A stretch of DNA of 64,000 nt, taken from Atrichornis clamosus. Lineage: Eukaryota > Chordata > Aves > Passeriformes > Menuridae. This document shows, one piece after another, positions 1-11,925 of this stretch. The translations under genes were made by a program, and so were the position numbers. Position 1 is the first letter of the stretch. Each line of letters opens with the position of its first letter. The notes beneath the pieces are model-generated. The model worked only from the letters and a program-made list of their open reading frames with translations. It had not been told where the DNA came from and did no database searches. The stretch covers positions 248,001 to 312,000 of the forward strand of contig WBMZ01011679.1 in the NCBI GenBank assembly GCA_013400975.1, written 5' to 3'.

Positions 1-400
1 TCCTTGTTGGAGTCCACATCACAGCCCTCCATGGGCTGCAGAGGTACAGCTACTTCCCCATGCTCTCCACCAGGAACTGCAATCTTTACTTCCCCTGTTC
101 CATTGTGGAGACCCACCCATGGGAGAGTCCTCCTTCAACTTCTCCAACATGGATACTTCCCACGGGCTGGAGTTCTTCATGAACTGCTTCAGCATTGGTC
201 CCCTGTGAGTCACAAGTCCTGCCAGCAAAACTGCTCCAGCACAGGGTCACGCCACGTCCTCCCTCCCTGCTCTGGCATGGGGTCCTCCACAGGCTGCAAA
301 TGGATCTCTGCTCCATCATGGACACATTCACACATCACTCTTTCAACTCAAGTTCACACTGGAGTTTCAGTCTGTCCAGTCCAGCAACACAGAATTACAC
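1..400. repeat. Avian multi-copy interspersed repeat (class uncertain), truncated by window edge
   Basis: The stretch is built of degenerate modules such as 'ctgctccag', 'gggctgcag', 'acaagtcctgccagcaaa' and 'ggggtcctccacaggctgca'. I recognise this wording from a repeat present in many copies in bird genomes; the class name is not certain to me (possibly the internal part of an endogenous retroelement). It is GC-richer than the following sequence and runs off the left edge. The open frames here on both strands (for example 4-468 plus) look like low-complexity translation of the repeat, not genes. The right boundary is approximate. Confidence 0.55.
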
Positions 401-470
401 ACCATGTGAACGACTTGTTTACAGATACTAAATTTAACTCACCCATGATTGTCATACAATTTTTGTAGGG

Positions 471-1615
471 TTTTAAAATGTCCTGCTTTAAAATCATCCC
501 AACTATTCTTGTAACCCTAGTGAGTAGATGGATTTTTTTATTTTCAGTCAGGTATTAATTTCAGCCCTGTATTTCAATATCCTCCTGGGATGAATAGGAT
601 TTTATGTTTTGTTATACTGCTCAGTTACAAGGATTTCCTTGAGGACTTCTATCTTCAGACAACCAACACAGTCCTTCAGTGGGTCCTTGCCAGCCTCTGA
701 AAGTGTTAAGAAAGAATACTACCTGATTTTTAATGTTATTAAGCTCTTACATGACCATACTTCCCTCCAGTACATCAGCAGAAGGTTACAAGTATATCAG
801 GATGTTGGAATTCAAGTGAAATTTAACTCAGTTTGCAAGGGACAGTTTGATTTTGTTCTTATACTCACCATGTGCTTCTGAACAGGAAAGTGATGTAACA
901 AGAGACAATTTGCATTTATAAAGCATTATCTGTGTACCATTTCCACAGTTTGCCAGGTAACTCCACAACATATGAGTATATCCTTACAGGTGAAAACGAT
1001 AAAACCATTCTCAGTCCTGTATGTACCTGTGATAAGTTGAGAACAAGACTAATTCTGCCAGCACAAAACATGAGGGCAGATCAAAATCTCTCAGTGGCTG
1101 GTACCAAAAAACACCACATATCCTCAAGGTCACATCAAGAATCCTGCCTGCAAAAGGCAGTTTCAAATTTAATTTCTAGCTAGTAGATTCAAAATCAGCC
1201 TCATAATGTATATAATTCTCTAAATAGTGTCCTTTTTTGGTTAGATATTTCTTCCAAACAGATCCAAGTACTTTTCTAAGACACAAAGTCTGCAAAATTG
1301 CAGTCTTTCTGCAAGTAGAATCAGGAAAGATTTCTCTGTTGGTTAAACATCCAAGTCCAGTCCTTAGGGAGAATGGTGCGGGCAGTCATAACTTCTCATA
1401 TATTGACAAATGCTGAGCAGCATAGCTCATAACATATTCTCATCAATATGAGAATCCATCAAGGTATGTATTTTGAATTTTATGTCTTAGCCAAGACCAT
1501 TTTTAAACAGAAGATTTGATTTACTCTAATACCCAGATCATTTCGCAATTTTATTTTTTTTATATTGAACACTATTTCATTCTGGTACTGCCTTGACAAG
1601 TAAAAATAACTGCTC
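471..1615. other. Unique AT-rich sequence, no gene seen
   Basis: No repeat family, RNA gene or convincing exon is visible. Open frames at 609-881 and 932-1183 are short and have no domain-like composition. Confidence 0.5.
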
Positions 1616-1866
1616 TAGAATCATAGAATCATTAAAGTTGGAAAAGGCCTCTAAGATCATTGAGTCCAACTGTTAACCTAACACCAACACCTTCATCACT
1701 AAATCATGTGTCTGAGTGCCACATCCCACTGTTGAACAGTTCCAGAGATGGTGATTCCACTACTTCCCTGGGCAATGCCCAGTATATTTGCTTTAGAGAG
1801 AAGAGTGAGAAAATATTTTCAAGTTTGCCTGTAATCTTTTATTTCTCAAGTACTAATATCCCTTGA
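1616..1866 (-). mobile_element. CR1 LINE 3' fragment (minus orientation)
   Basis: The left end is the reverse complement of the CR1 tail ('tagaatcatagaatcat'), followed by 'gttggaaaaggcctctaagatcattgagtccaac' in shortened form, which is the standard antisense CR1 3' UTR. It continues through the 'cactaaatcatgtgtctgagtgccacatccc' block and then decays after about 1790. It is a 5'-truncated dead insertion, as is normal for CR1. The right boundary is approximate. Confidence 0.92.
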
Positions 1867-2313
1867 TTTAGGTGACCCTAAGATGAAAAAATTATCTGGA
1901 AATAAAAATGGAAATTGATATCCAAAACCTCTGTTTGTTATTATGAAGTGGAGTTTGCCACGCTCTGTCATGCTTAGAGTCTTGTTTGATTCTTTAGAGT
2001 ATTGCTTGACTGAAGGCTGCAACTTTGACTGGATCTGGACATACTAATTAAAAGAAGATGCTTCTTTTTTTGCTGTCAGTGTCTGGCACAGTTGGCTGCA
2101 TTCCAGCACATGAGTAGGTATCAATGTGCATTATCAAACATAGGTGTTTAGATATTTTTCAGGTAACAATATTTAATTTTCTTCTTGAGGACTGAGCTTC
2201 TGGTTTCAAGCACTGTTCACTGGTTTAACATGACAGGCAGGGTGTTCAGGCTCCACCCAAATTCGTGAGCTCTGCACTTGTTGAGTTATTAGTTAGAGTT
2301 ACTAAGCCAGGTG

Positions 2314-2636
2314 TCATGATTTAATCAGTGGTTCTCCAGGAGATTGTGTGAACTACTCTAAAGGACCTAGGAGTCACCACATCCCTGTCCCATCAGCCTG
2401 CCGTCCCCATGATGGGACCACATGAGCTTTCTTGTACCAAGTCCAGCCTGCGTCCACCTGCCCCTCTGCATCCTGCCAGCCCTGAGGTGTGAGGTACAAC
2501 TAAGGCAATGTGTGGCAGGTGAGATGTGCAGAGACTCTCTCTCACTCTCTTGCTCTCTCTCTTGGTATAGAACCTAGTGCTGACTCTGAGGTTAATTATG
2601 CTCATGGGGCCCCTCGTCCTTTCCATCACAGCGTTG
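2314..2636 (-). mobile_element. Possible decayed LTR-like element
   Basis: On the minus strand this block begins 'tgtgatggaaaggac' and ends 'aaatcatgaca', so it has the TG...CA ends of an LTR. It is clearly GC-richer than both flanks and holds a CT-rich tract (2537-2565 on plus). The five flanking bases (aacgc and cctgg) do not match, so there is no target-site duplication, and I cannot assign a family. It could also be unrelated GC-rich unique DNA. Confidence 0.25.
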
Positions 2637-4220
2637 TCTTGGTGAGATCTAGATGAAGAAATGCAAGGTGAAAGCATGGCATGAACCAAGAGTGGGATGA
2701 TAAGGAGCCCACTGCTGTGCCTTGCTCTTTGCACCTCTTTTTTTCCTCTATTTTTATTTCACTCCATTAGATGGAACTTTTGTGTGTGCTCCTAAGAAGA
2801 AAAGTACAGACTGCAGTTTCTTAGTGACCTTTCCGAGAAACACTTTTCAAACTACTTTTTTGAGAACCCTAAGGTGGCAAAACACAGTTTTGACTACAAA
2901 GGTGAGAAGTGTTGAACCAGGCATGCTAACTGATAAAATCCATAGTTACTTGCAAGCAACCAGAATAGATTAGTTAGTATTTATATTTCTTTTTAAGATT
3001 TTCAGATTCCTCCTGCAGGTCACAGGGAAAAAGTCCTTATAAAAATCTCATTGATTTGCACTTCTAAATCTTGTTCCCAGAAGTAATTCAGGAGCTAAAT
3101 GACATTAACTGTCAAGGAGACTTAATATTCAAAATATCTACCCCTTTTGAAAATGAGCTTTAGCTTCTAAATCTGGTAGGTTTTGGCAGTCTAAACTGGG
3201 CAGAATAGACTATAAGATATTTTTGGAAAAAGAACAGATTATGAAGACTACAAGATGTATGTATTGATAAATATGTATAGTAAATATCAAAATACATTTT
3301 CATCTTTCTTTCAGCTCTCTGTGGAAATGCTCTCATTTTTTGAAAAAGAACATAAAGTGTTCATGAAGTAAATAATAACCAATATTTAGGACTCTTAAAT
3401 GTTGAAAGGGAAAGTCATCTGTTACTGAAAATATTTATCAGCAATTAGTTCTGCCCTTTTTCTGCCGTATGCATGTCATTGCTACAGCTGTCAAAATCAT
3501 GCACGCCCAAGGCCTACAGAAATAACAATTATTCACCTGATGCAAAGAAGACTTTTTTAAGGGGGAAACAAGGATTACTTTGATTAATTTCTCTTAACTC
3601 AAAGGCTTTGTATAAATATGGGGAAAAAATACATCTCTTCATCTTCTCTGTATACTTGTCAACAGTTTCCAAATTTTTTTCAGAGTTTTTACTGAAAAAA
3701 TGGCATCAGCAGCCAAAGTCTCTGTTCTTTATAACATATTCAGCTACAAAGACTCGCAAAGCAAAATCCTGCTTTGTCCTGCATAACCTGTAGTGCGTGC
3801 AGCAGCGCGTCTGTTATAGTGCAGTCCACTGTGAGACTGCAAACAGTAATACAATCAGGTTTTCATTTATATTAATGTAGCTAAGCTCTGTGTTTGATCA
3901 TGTTAAAAGATATGCACTTGCTAAATGTAATTCCCATATATTAATATATTACCTTAAAAAGGCCATTGTTTACGTAATGTAATTCACATGAGGATTCTGA
4001 ATGAAAGTTTATCAGGGAGATTGGTAAATATTTTCATTCACTTTTGGGTTAGAAGAATTAAAAAAAAAAAGAATTCATGTATAATTGGTAAATTGTCATC
4101 AGCAGCAGACTTACTTTCAGCATCACAAGACAAAAATTATCTTTATGCATAAACCAAATCCCACAGTCCTGTTCAGGAATACATCCATTATTATTGAGTG
4201 AAAACTTAACTTTGTATTTC

Positions 4221-4244
4221 TCTTATGGGGAATCTTATGGGGAA
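4221..4244. repeat. Perfect 12-bp tandem duplication
   Basis: The unit 'tcttatggggaa' occurs twice head to tail (4221-4232 and 4233-4244). This looks like a small slippage event. Confidence 0.9.
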
Positions 4245-5133
4245 ATGAAGAAGTATTCCTTCTTCATGCACAAGAAACTTTGGCAAAATAAAATCCAGAT
4301 CTCAACACTGTGATCCAACATGAGCCCTATATTACAACTAGGATTGTGCCAGTAATGGATTTTCCAGCAGCTAATATTCATAATGGTGAAAGTAACCAGC
4401 AGCCTTTTCCACAGTTAAGCAGGAGATAACATTCTGAAAAAGGAGAAAACCTGACTCAGTGTCTTCCTTTGCTTGCAGGGACTCGAACTCTCATTTCCCA
4501 AACAGGTCAATTTTCCTTTTGTTTTTAATTGAACATGAAGTAGAACAAAGACTTAGATGCAAGGATTTGTTGTGCTGAAATGTCCTACTATCTGTTTTCA
4601 CAATCTTGTTCTTTTTCTCACTGGAAATTTTTTTGTTTAGGTACCAGTATTGTCTTCAAACCCCTTTTAAAAAGAGAAAGAATTTAACCCAAGACTAACC
4701 ATGACCTTAATAAGTGCACTCCCCACTGAGGTGTGAAGTAGGCAGGGATATATGAACATACTTACTGTAATCTAGCTCTCCTGAGAACATAGGAAATTGC
4801 TTTCTTCTGGATACCTCCTTATGACTACTTTTTACATAGCACAGATTCTTAATTTGTAGTAACTGGATTCCTGTTAGCAAATTGGAGCTCTGTTCCCATT
4901 TACTTCAAAAATGAATCTGAACAACATTTAATATCAGTGTTACTTGGCAGAGGATGAAATGATACTGAGGTGATTTGTAATCAGTTCTCTTTGTACCTCC
5001 ATTTACAGGTAGAGCTCATCCTGCCTGCCCAGACAAAGTTAAAGGTTTTAAGAGTTAGAACCAAGAGTATAGGGAAAGCTATAGGAGATGGGAAAGATAC
5101 AGTATTGTATTATGGGGTTTTTTTTCTGGAGAA

Positions 5134-5180
5134 GTTAGTTAGGTAGGTTAATTAGTTAGTTCTGAGAGTAGTTTAGTTAG
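5134..5180. repeat. Degenerate (TTAG)n tract
   Basis: The stretch contains repeated 'ttagttag' and 'ggtaggtta' blocks interrupted by 'ctgagagtag'. It is an old interrupted microsatellite. Confidence 0.7.
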
Positions 5181-6555
5181 GCTGAGAAATTTTAGTCTGC
5201 CTGACTAGATCTAGATTTGGAGGAGATAATGAACTCCTTAAAGATGGAAGGGTTACTGGGAATGAAGATGAATGAAGTTGTTACCACAAAGAGGGGGTGC
5301 ATAAACTGAAGGAAGTGTTTTGGGCTTACTGGAATATATCAAAGCTTCAGGGAAAATTTTCTTTGAGGGACGAAGGGAATAACCCAGAAGAGGTTATTTT
5401 ATTTTTGGTTCTCTGCTTTGCATGTGTGTACCTTTGAAAAAGGGAGTGCTTTGTTCTGAAAAAAACTTTCTTAAAAAACTTGCACACAATTCAGCAGTCA
5501 CAAATCCCTGAAGGAAGAAGGGCTTGCAGATGCCAGATGCACTTGTCATGCTACCAGAATTGGAGAAATGGGAATGTCTGGCCAGTGATCCATTTAAGAT
5601 TTCATCTTTTGAGAGAGTGGCCTGGTCACTGAGTACATGGAAGAAAGATGGAAACAGTCCAAAGGGAAGATCTCCCAAACACAACGATGCTCAGTGTTGT
5701 CCGGTGACAAATTTTAGCTGACAACAAAGACAGCTGAAGGAACCTCTGTCCCCAAACACTTGTTCTACAACTTACTAGCCCATCAGTTTTGCAAACATTA
5801 CTTTTGCTGGGGCTGCACCGTAAAGCATCAAAACCATCCGGCTAAAAAGAAGCCATCCAATATGAACTGGGAACTTATTTAAATCTCAGCTGGTCATTCT
5901 CCTGACCCCCATGTCAACACAGCCACTCAGACACACTCAACATTACAAAGAAGGAGACAGGCAGCAGCACTGAGGTCTAAGGGAACAGCTAGAGGTGGTG
6001 AGCGGGGTTGGCACCTGTCGCCTCACCCAGCCAGTGTGGCTTACACCCCCGAGATGCCCACATTGCTCACAGTGTGCACCAGGTCTGGCCGTGTGTTCCA
6101 AACTCTTGCTTGTGCTTCTAAGTTACAGTACATATTTGTTGATGGTTTGTCATAGATTTAGGAAGATACAATCAAATGAGCATGGCATCAATGTGGACAC
6201 AGCTTAGCTTTGTCAAGAGAGGGAAGAATTTTCTTTTTCTGAAAGCGTATAATACTCCTGATTTTTTGCTTGCTGTTCACAAATCAGCATTCATTTACAG
6301 AAAAGCTCAAAGTAAGAGATCCGATTAGCCTGAAGGTGATTAAAATCTTGTTCTTATCCATGAGCAGGTGAATAACCTCGGAGGTACTTTTTATGTTATA
6401 TGGAATACAGCATAAAACCAGTGAAGCAGTATCAGATGACTCTTTGACAACATATTATGTTGTGCTGCCACATTACTGGAAAACTACTGACATTTTTTAA
6501 AGGGAAAGTTGTGCTGCAGTTTTCCATGAGATCCTGATTAATATGCAATTGAGTC

Positions 6556-6628
6556 TATAAATAAGGTGCCAACCAACGACCGTGGTGACAGCACTTCTGC
6601 ACCTTGCTCGGATGGGACTGAGATCAGT
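6556..6628 (+). promoter_or_regulatory. Candidate TATA promoter with ATG and splice donor (speculative)
   Basis: 'tataaata' at 6556-6563 is preceded by an octamer-like 'atgcaatt' at 6543-6550. About 30-70 bases downstream lies 'ATGGGACTGAGATCA' ending directly at a perfect donor 'gtaagt' starting at 6627. The spacing suits a short first exon. No downstream plus-strand exon was found, so this may be coincidence. Confidence 0.15.
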
Positions 6629-7599
6629 AAGTCAGTTCACACAGGCCAGTTATCTACTATGTAACAGTAATGAATGGTGAAAGGCAGGATATGAGTTGCT
6701 ATTTGGAGGGAAGGTGTGCAAAAAATAAGGACAAAATGGGAATTTCTTCATACAGCTTTAGCCATGTTACAAACATACTCAGACAGAAAAATGAGAGAAG
6801 TGTCTAAGTGCAAAACAAGCAATAAATCTGAAGATAATAGAAAGCAGTGAGTGGCAGTCCAAGGCCACACACTGCATTTCATCCTGTGTGCAAAAAAAAA
6901 AACCAACCCCACAGAGAAATAAGACCCCAAACAACCATCTGATCTTTGGTTTAGGCTTAAGGTAGTTAGTCCTGTGGGCCTGTGTCTTTTCTTATGCAAG
7001 CCCCATTTTGCTACAGATCAATGCATTTTGAGTTCATAAATGATAGCAGAACTTTTCTTATTCTGTGTTTTGGACCAGATTCTAATTTTGAAATATCTTC
7101 CTGGTTCTCTCAGAGGTTTATTCTGTGGAAATAGTGAGGCTGTAACAGAAACATTGGTGGAATGAGAGAAAACATTTAATGAATGAGGTCCTTGGGAATA
7201 ACTCAAACACAGGGTTTGATCAGGCAGCTGTCTGTGTGCGGTTTGTAATTTCTAAACTCTGTTTTTCAGGAGATTAATGAAAGTCCATGCAGGCTTTTTG
7301 TCTCAATCAGAAGTATTGAAAATGGGGAATTTCCTTAAAATTACAGCATATAGTAGAAAGTCTAAAATGAATGTACACCACAAGCAAAACTAACCTCTCA
7401 CAAATAATTAATATAGACTGTTGAAATAATAACATCTTCAGTATCCCAGACAGTAGTTTGTAACTACTGGTATCTATTAAATTTTCCTATGGCAGTTGTG
7501 CATCCTAACCAACACTGGTTTACAAAAAGACTTATTCATATTTCAACAGTCAATATCAATAATTTTTGTGACATTTCTTTTGCTTAAAGTTTTGCCATG

Positions 7600-7862
7600 A
7601 GTCTTCTCTTCTCCAGAAAAACCACCCTCAGCTGTCTCAGCCTCTCTTCATAAGATGGATGCTCCAGTGCCTTATCACATCCGTGATCCTTCACTGGACT
7701 CACTCCAGCATGTTTGTATCAGTATTGTACTGGGGAGCCCAGAACTGGATCCAGCAATCCAGACATGCCTCACCAGGGCTGGACAGAGGGCAAGGATCAT
7801 CTCCCTCTATCTCCTGCCAATGATCTTCTTGCAAAAAGAGCCTTCCTTGGTTTCCTTCTAAC
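7600..7862 (-). mobile_element. CR1 LINE fragment (minus orientation)
   Basis: Antisense CR1 landmarks occur in order: 'tctcttctccag', 'ctgtctcagcctctcttcata', 'actggactcactccagca', 'gtactggggagcccagaactggatc', and 'ctcaccagggctggacagagggcaaggatcatctccct' in shortened form. This is the 3' part of ORF2 without the 3' tail. The open frames at 7655-7861 plus and 7700-8008 minus are shadows of this repeat. Confidence 0.9.
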
Positions 7863-10800
7863 TTAAAAAAACCCAAAAAACCAAACCCACACAAAAATAA
7901 CATCCTTTTTTTTTTTTGACAGGTCCTTAGGTCCTTAAGAAAAATTACATTGTATGCAACTATCAGGAACAATAACATGTAAATTGTAATGGAATGTAGA
8001 TACAGCATACTAATTTAAGAATTGTCATGCTGAGGGTACTGACACCAATTGATTTTGGGCTCTGTGTGTCTATTTGGAGAATAGTCTGCATCACACACTA
8101 GCTAGCACCAAATGCTTGTAGGATACCAAATGACAAAAGAATATTATATGGTTTCTAATATGTTTTCTCTTTACAGGTGAGCCCAGAAGCTCTAAATTCC
8201 ACCTTTTTTTGTTGTTGTTTGGCTTTGCTGCTTGACATTATAGCTGGACAGTTTTATTAATAGGATTATGTGTAAACTTCCTTTAATTTTGCTGGTTTAT
8301 TAATCTCAAGAATGTCCTGTGACAGTCCATTCCACAGGATGGTCACATTTTTTGGTTTGCCTACTCAGTAAAATTGCTCTATATTAAAATTTGGGCTTGC
8401 TGTCTCTCAGTGTATTTGGATGTCATTTTAGTCTCATAGAGAAAATAAGAAAGACGATAGCAATTATTTTCCTCTCCACTATTCATTATTTACTTTTTTT
8501 ATTATTTCTTGCATCCCTTGTGATTTAAATGCTTTTGCATTAAAAATACTGTTTTCTTTTTGAGATTTTTTTCCCCTGTATTAACAACTCTTTTTGTCAA
8601 AAGGCTTTGTTTCTGCAAATGATGTCAGCAGAGTCATTTTTTGGCATTTTAGCTTTATGCTTAATGCTTATATATAGAAGTATATAATCAGTTATGTCTG
8701 ATGATTGACTGATTACTATTTTCTGTGTAAACATGCACACAGGTATTCTTTGTATTTCACCTTGACAGTGAAATTGTAGGCTATTTTCCTCTTGTTAAAG
8801 CATTACAAAACCCGTTTGCCTGCTTTTTTGTATTTCTTACCTTTCCTAAGCAAAAATCCCATTCTGCTTCTTCCTTGTTGTTTACCAGAGGGACATCAAT
8901 TAAAAAGATCAGGCATTATGAAAAGTCATTATTGCTTAAAGACTTTTAAATCTGTGCTTTTGTGACTCCCTTGTTACCTATTTTCATATAAACTCTTCCA
9001 AATTTGCTATGCTGATATGAATTGAGATAAATTAGATCATTTGTAGCTAGGTCTTTACTGCCAAATTTGGATCAGCAGTCTGTGTGATTCAGCGTACGGA
9101 GCACGGCACTGTATGCTGGGTTCTCTTGGAGGATGAAGTCCCAGATTTTCTCTCAGTCCAAACAGCTATTTTGCTTCCCCAGCATAGCTAGCAGCCGTTG
9201 CTTTCCTCATTTTCTTTCCACAATTGTCAACAATTACCTCCCGTGTGCTGGTTCTCTCCAACGCTTTCTGTGCCAGTGGTTTGATCGCAGTATCCCACAC
9301 TCTCTGAGTAATTTTAAGAACACATATTTGAGCACACCCCTGCAGATGTTGGCAGCTAGCATTCTCTGCTTCAGAATGATGGCAAGGCACTTCCTTGCAC
9401 TGATATTTCTTGTTCACAAGGAAGGTGGGGATTCATCCATCTTAAGTGAAAATCTTGTTGAAACCTTGTTAAAATATTGCCTTGACCTATTTTTAGCCAA
9501 ACAGTAATTTTCAATTCGAGCGTCTAACAAGACTCACACAGGGAAAAATATTTGTGCTTGTGTGAACAGTGGTTGATGCAGTATTGAAATAAATGGTTGA
9601 TTCTGCAGTATTTAGACATTCATTTTGGACTTAATCTACATCTTCTTTTAAGAAATATGTGTATTGTAGAATTCAGTTTTTTCTGTGGGACTCTTCAAAA
9701 GACTGCCATTTCTGCAATGTAAAGTGAAATTTCCTGAATTCTAACCTTAACTTTCTAAACTGCAGTGGTTTTGAATAGAATCTGCTTTGAAAAAAAAACC
9801 CCAAGTTTGGCTTTGTAACAGTTGAGAAGATTTTGAACAGGAGAAAAAAACTGTTGTACATCAAACTGTACCTCTGAAACCTACCAAATGTAGATTTGGA
9901 GAGCAGGGTTGAGATTATAATAGGAGTCCTGGCAAGCTGCTGGTTATATTTATTATTATGGAAAATCAGGTAACGTCTATCTCATTCAAGAATTTGTGGT
10001 AATAACAAAGCTGCACTTACAAACACCACAGGTGCTCCAGGAAATAGGCATGAATGGATCACCTGTTGTTTGAAAGGATGTTAAAGGCTGATTGATATAA
10101 ACTCTTCCGTGAGTTGCCTTGCAGCATGTGTTTGAGTATCTGGTTTAAGGTAGGTGGATCATGGTTGAGGCCACAGTTTGGAGGTGGGTGACTCTTGAAG
10201 GAGGAAAGTGCTGCTGCGTTAAGGATTGTTCAGCACAAAAAAAAAAAAAAAGAAGGATTTAAGATCAGGATTAGGAATCACAAAATAACCAACAAAGATC
10301 ACGGAGACCAGCTGGTCCACTACAAGCCAGCTGTAGTTCACTAGCCACATAAGCAGAGTGAGTGAAGAAGGTGAAGGAGGGATTCACATTGTGTGGGAGC
10401 TAATCTGATTTACAAAAGTGTTAGCATAGTTACAGTACTGAAGAAGTACTATGTGGCTGTATTCATATAAATAATATGCAAAATAAAAATTTATTTTAAA
10501 ATTACAAATAAAATTGTGTTTCTGTGCATTTCTATTTGTTTACAGCTTTCGGAGGGTGTTTAGGACATGACTCAAACTTGTCTTCACACACAGTGACTGT
10601 GAACTGGCTCTCTACTCAAGTTAGGGCTGAAGCAATCAAAAATCACCAAAAGTGTTTCAGGACTGTGTAGCCCTATCCAAAGCAGAGTAATAAAATGTCA
10701 CTTTATGTAATGTAAATTCTCAGCATTAACTTTTCTGGGAATACGAGTTGTCATTTATTGACATTATTGCATTGGGAATGCAGTTGTCATTTATCACCAT

Positions 10801-11834
10801 GAGTTCAGGGGAAAAAGGATAAACATCTCAACCAAGTCACCAGAAAGAGAAAACAACTCCAGAGTTAAACATGGCTGATCGTACAGCTAACTTCATCTGA
10901 GGAGGTAGTGCACAATGTATGCTTTCAGAAATCAATGAGAAGGACATACACAAGGAAAAGGTAAACCTCATTCTAACCTTCATTCAGCCTAAAATAGTTT
11001 GAACACCAGTCTTTGATAAACTATGGGAATGCCCTGAGTACATTGGAGCATTTTGTGTAAGAAGAATTAAATGCTCTCTGTTGAATGTCTGGGCGACTGT
11101 ATAGCCTGGCATGCAAGAGAATCCTTTGCACAGCTGGCAAGAAAACCCCACTACACAACAGAAACAACAAAATTTAAAAATAACAAAAACAGAAAATCAA
11201 ATCAAAGCAAACAAAAAAAGCCAACACAAACATAAGAATTCCTTCTTTGGCCTTGTGCTGAGGGCACTTAGCCAAAGTGATAAAAATCAGATCAAGGGTT
11301 TATGTTTTACACTTATGTCAAATCATGAAAAGAGGAGCAGACTCCAGAATCTTCCCATCTAGGGGATGCCCCCTGTTAACTCTGGAATGCCTTTTCATGT
11401 CCATGAGCTACCCTTTCGCTACCCTGGCTGCACAGAATGTCAGCTACTAGACATGCTGAAAACCCTCCATTAGTGACTAAACGTCTGGGGGAAATTGCAT
11501 TTCTTTGTGTTGAGTCAGAGGGCCTCACCGTCTTCTGGAAGTGAGACCTTTGTGTAGTAGCTTTGTACTGCTGTCACAATGCTCTCCTCCCTTTCCTGCA
11601 GAGAGGGCTCCTGACACCAAATCCTGACCAAAGAAGGGAGGAGCACTCGGTTTGCACAGGACTGACAGACAGTTTCTCACCACCATCTCCTCTCTCCCAT
11701 CCAGCTATCTTCTCCTGTATTTGCTGTGGGCTGAGCAGCAGGTGACAGCACTCTGTCTGTCTTGTTGTGTCCCTGTCTTTTACTTTCTTTGGCTGACCCC
11801 CCACCGCAGGCAGCAGAGCTGATGGGTTGGAGAA
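7863..11834. other. Unique AT-rich sequence, no gene seen
   Basis: Only simple tracts are visible (A/T runs near 7865-7918, poly-A at 10237-10251). The open frame at 9133-9507 plus overlaps one at 9166-9417 minus; neither shows a domain, and no splice context was found that would promote either. Confidence 0.45.
10237..10251. repeat. Poly-A tract (15 A)
   Basis: An uninterrupted run of 15 A. No recognisable retroposed sequence precedes it. Confidence 0.95.
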
Positions 11835-11925
11835 TGCCGTGAGGACTTCGGCAGTGTTAGTGTAACGATTGGACTCAATGACCTTAAAGGTCTTTTCCAA
11901 CCTGAATTATCCTACAATTATATGA
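11835..11925 (+). mobile_element. CR1 LINE 3' end (plus orientation)
   Basis: 'gtgtaacgattggactcaatgac', 'cttaaaggtcttttccaacctgaa' (shortened) and the decayed end 'ttatcctacaattat' match the last part of the CR1 3' UTR in sense orientation. The 8-bp tail repeat is mostly lost. Confidence 0.85.

Larger units (their letters stand above)
2721..7599. other. Unique AT-rich sequence with minor simple repeats
   Basis: No convincing gene. It contains a 12-bp tandem duplication at 4221-4244, a TTAG-rich tract at 5134-5180 and a TATA-plus-donor arrangement at 6556-6627, all listed separately. Overlapping open frames at 5394-5721 on both strands are short and show no recognisable domain. Confidence 0.45.

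Noticed and set aside
4..468. 154-codon plus-strand open frame at the left edge
   Set aside because: It lies inside the modular avian repeat; the translation is low-complexity H/S/P/L-rich and antisense frames are open too, so it is a repeat shadow.
4440..4505. Plus-strand acceptor and donor around 'ggactcgaactctcatttcc'
   Set aside because: A 27-base segment between 'cttgcag' and 'gtcaat' is too short and its donor too weak to support alone.
9133..9507. 124-codon plus-strand open frame
   Set aside because: No domain, no splice context and an overlapping 83-codon antisense frame; this length is expected by chance in 64 kb.
10268..10320. Possible CR1 3' remnant ('ggaatcacaaaataaccaac')
   Set aside because: The similarity is limited to the opening words, and the following bases do not follow the CR1 order.
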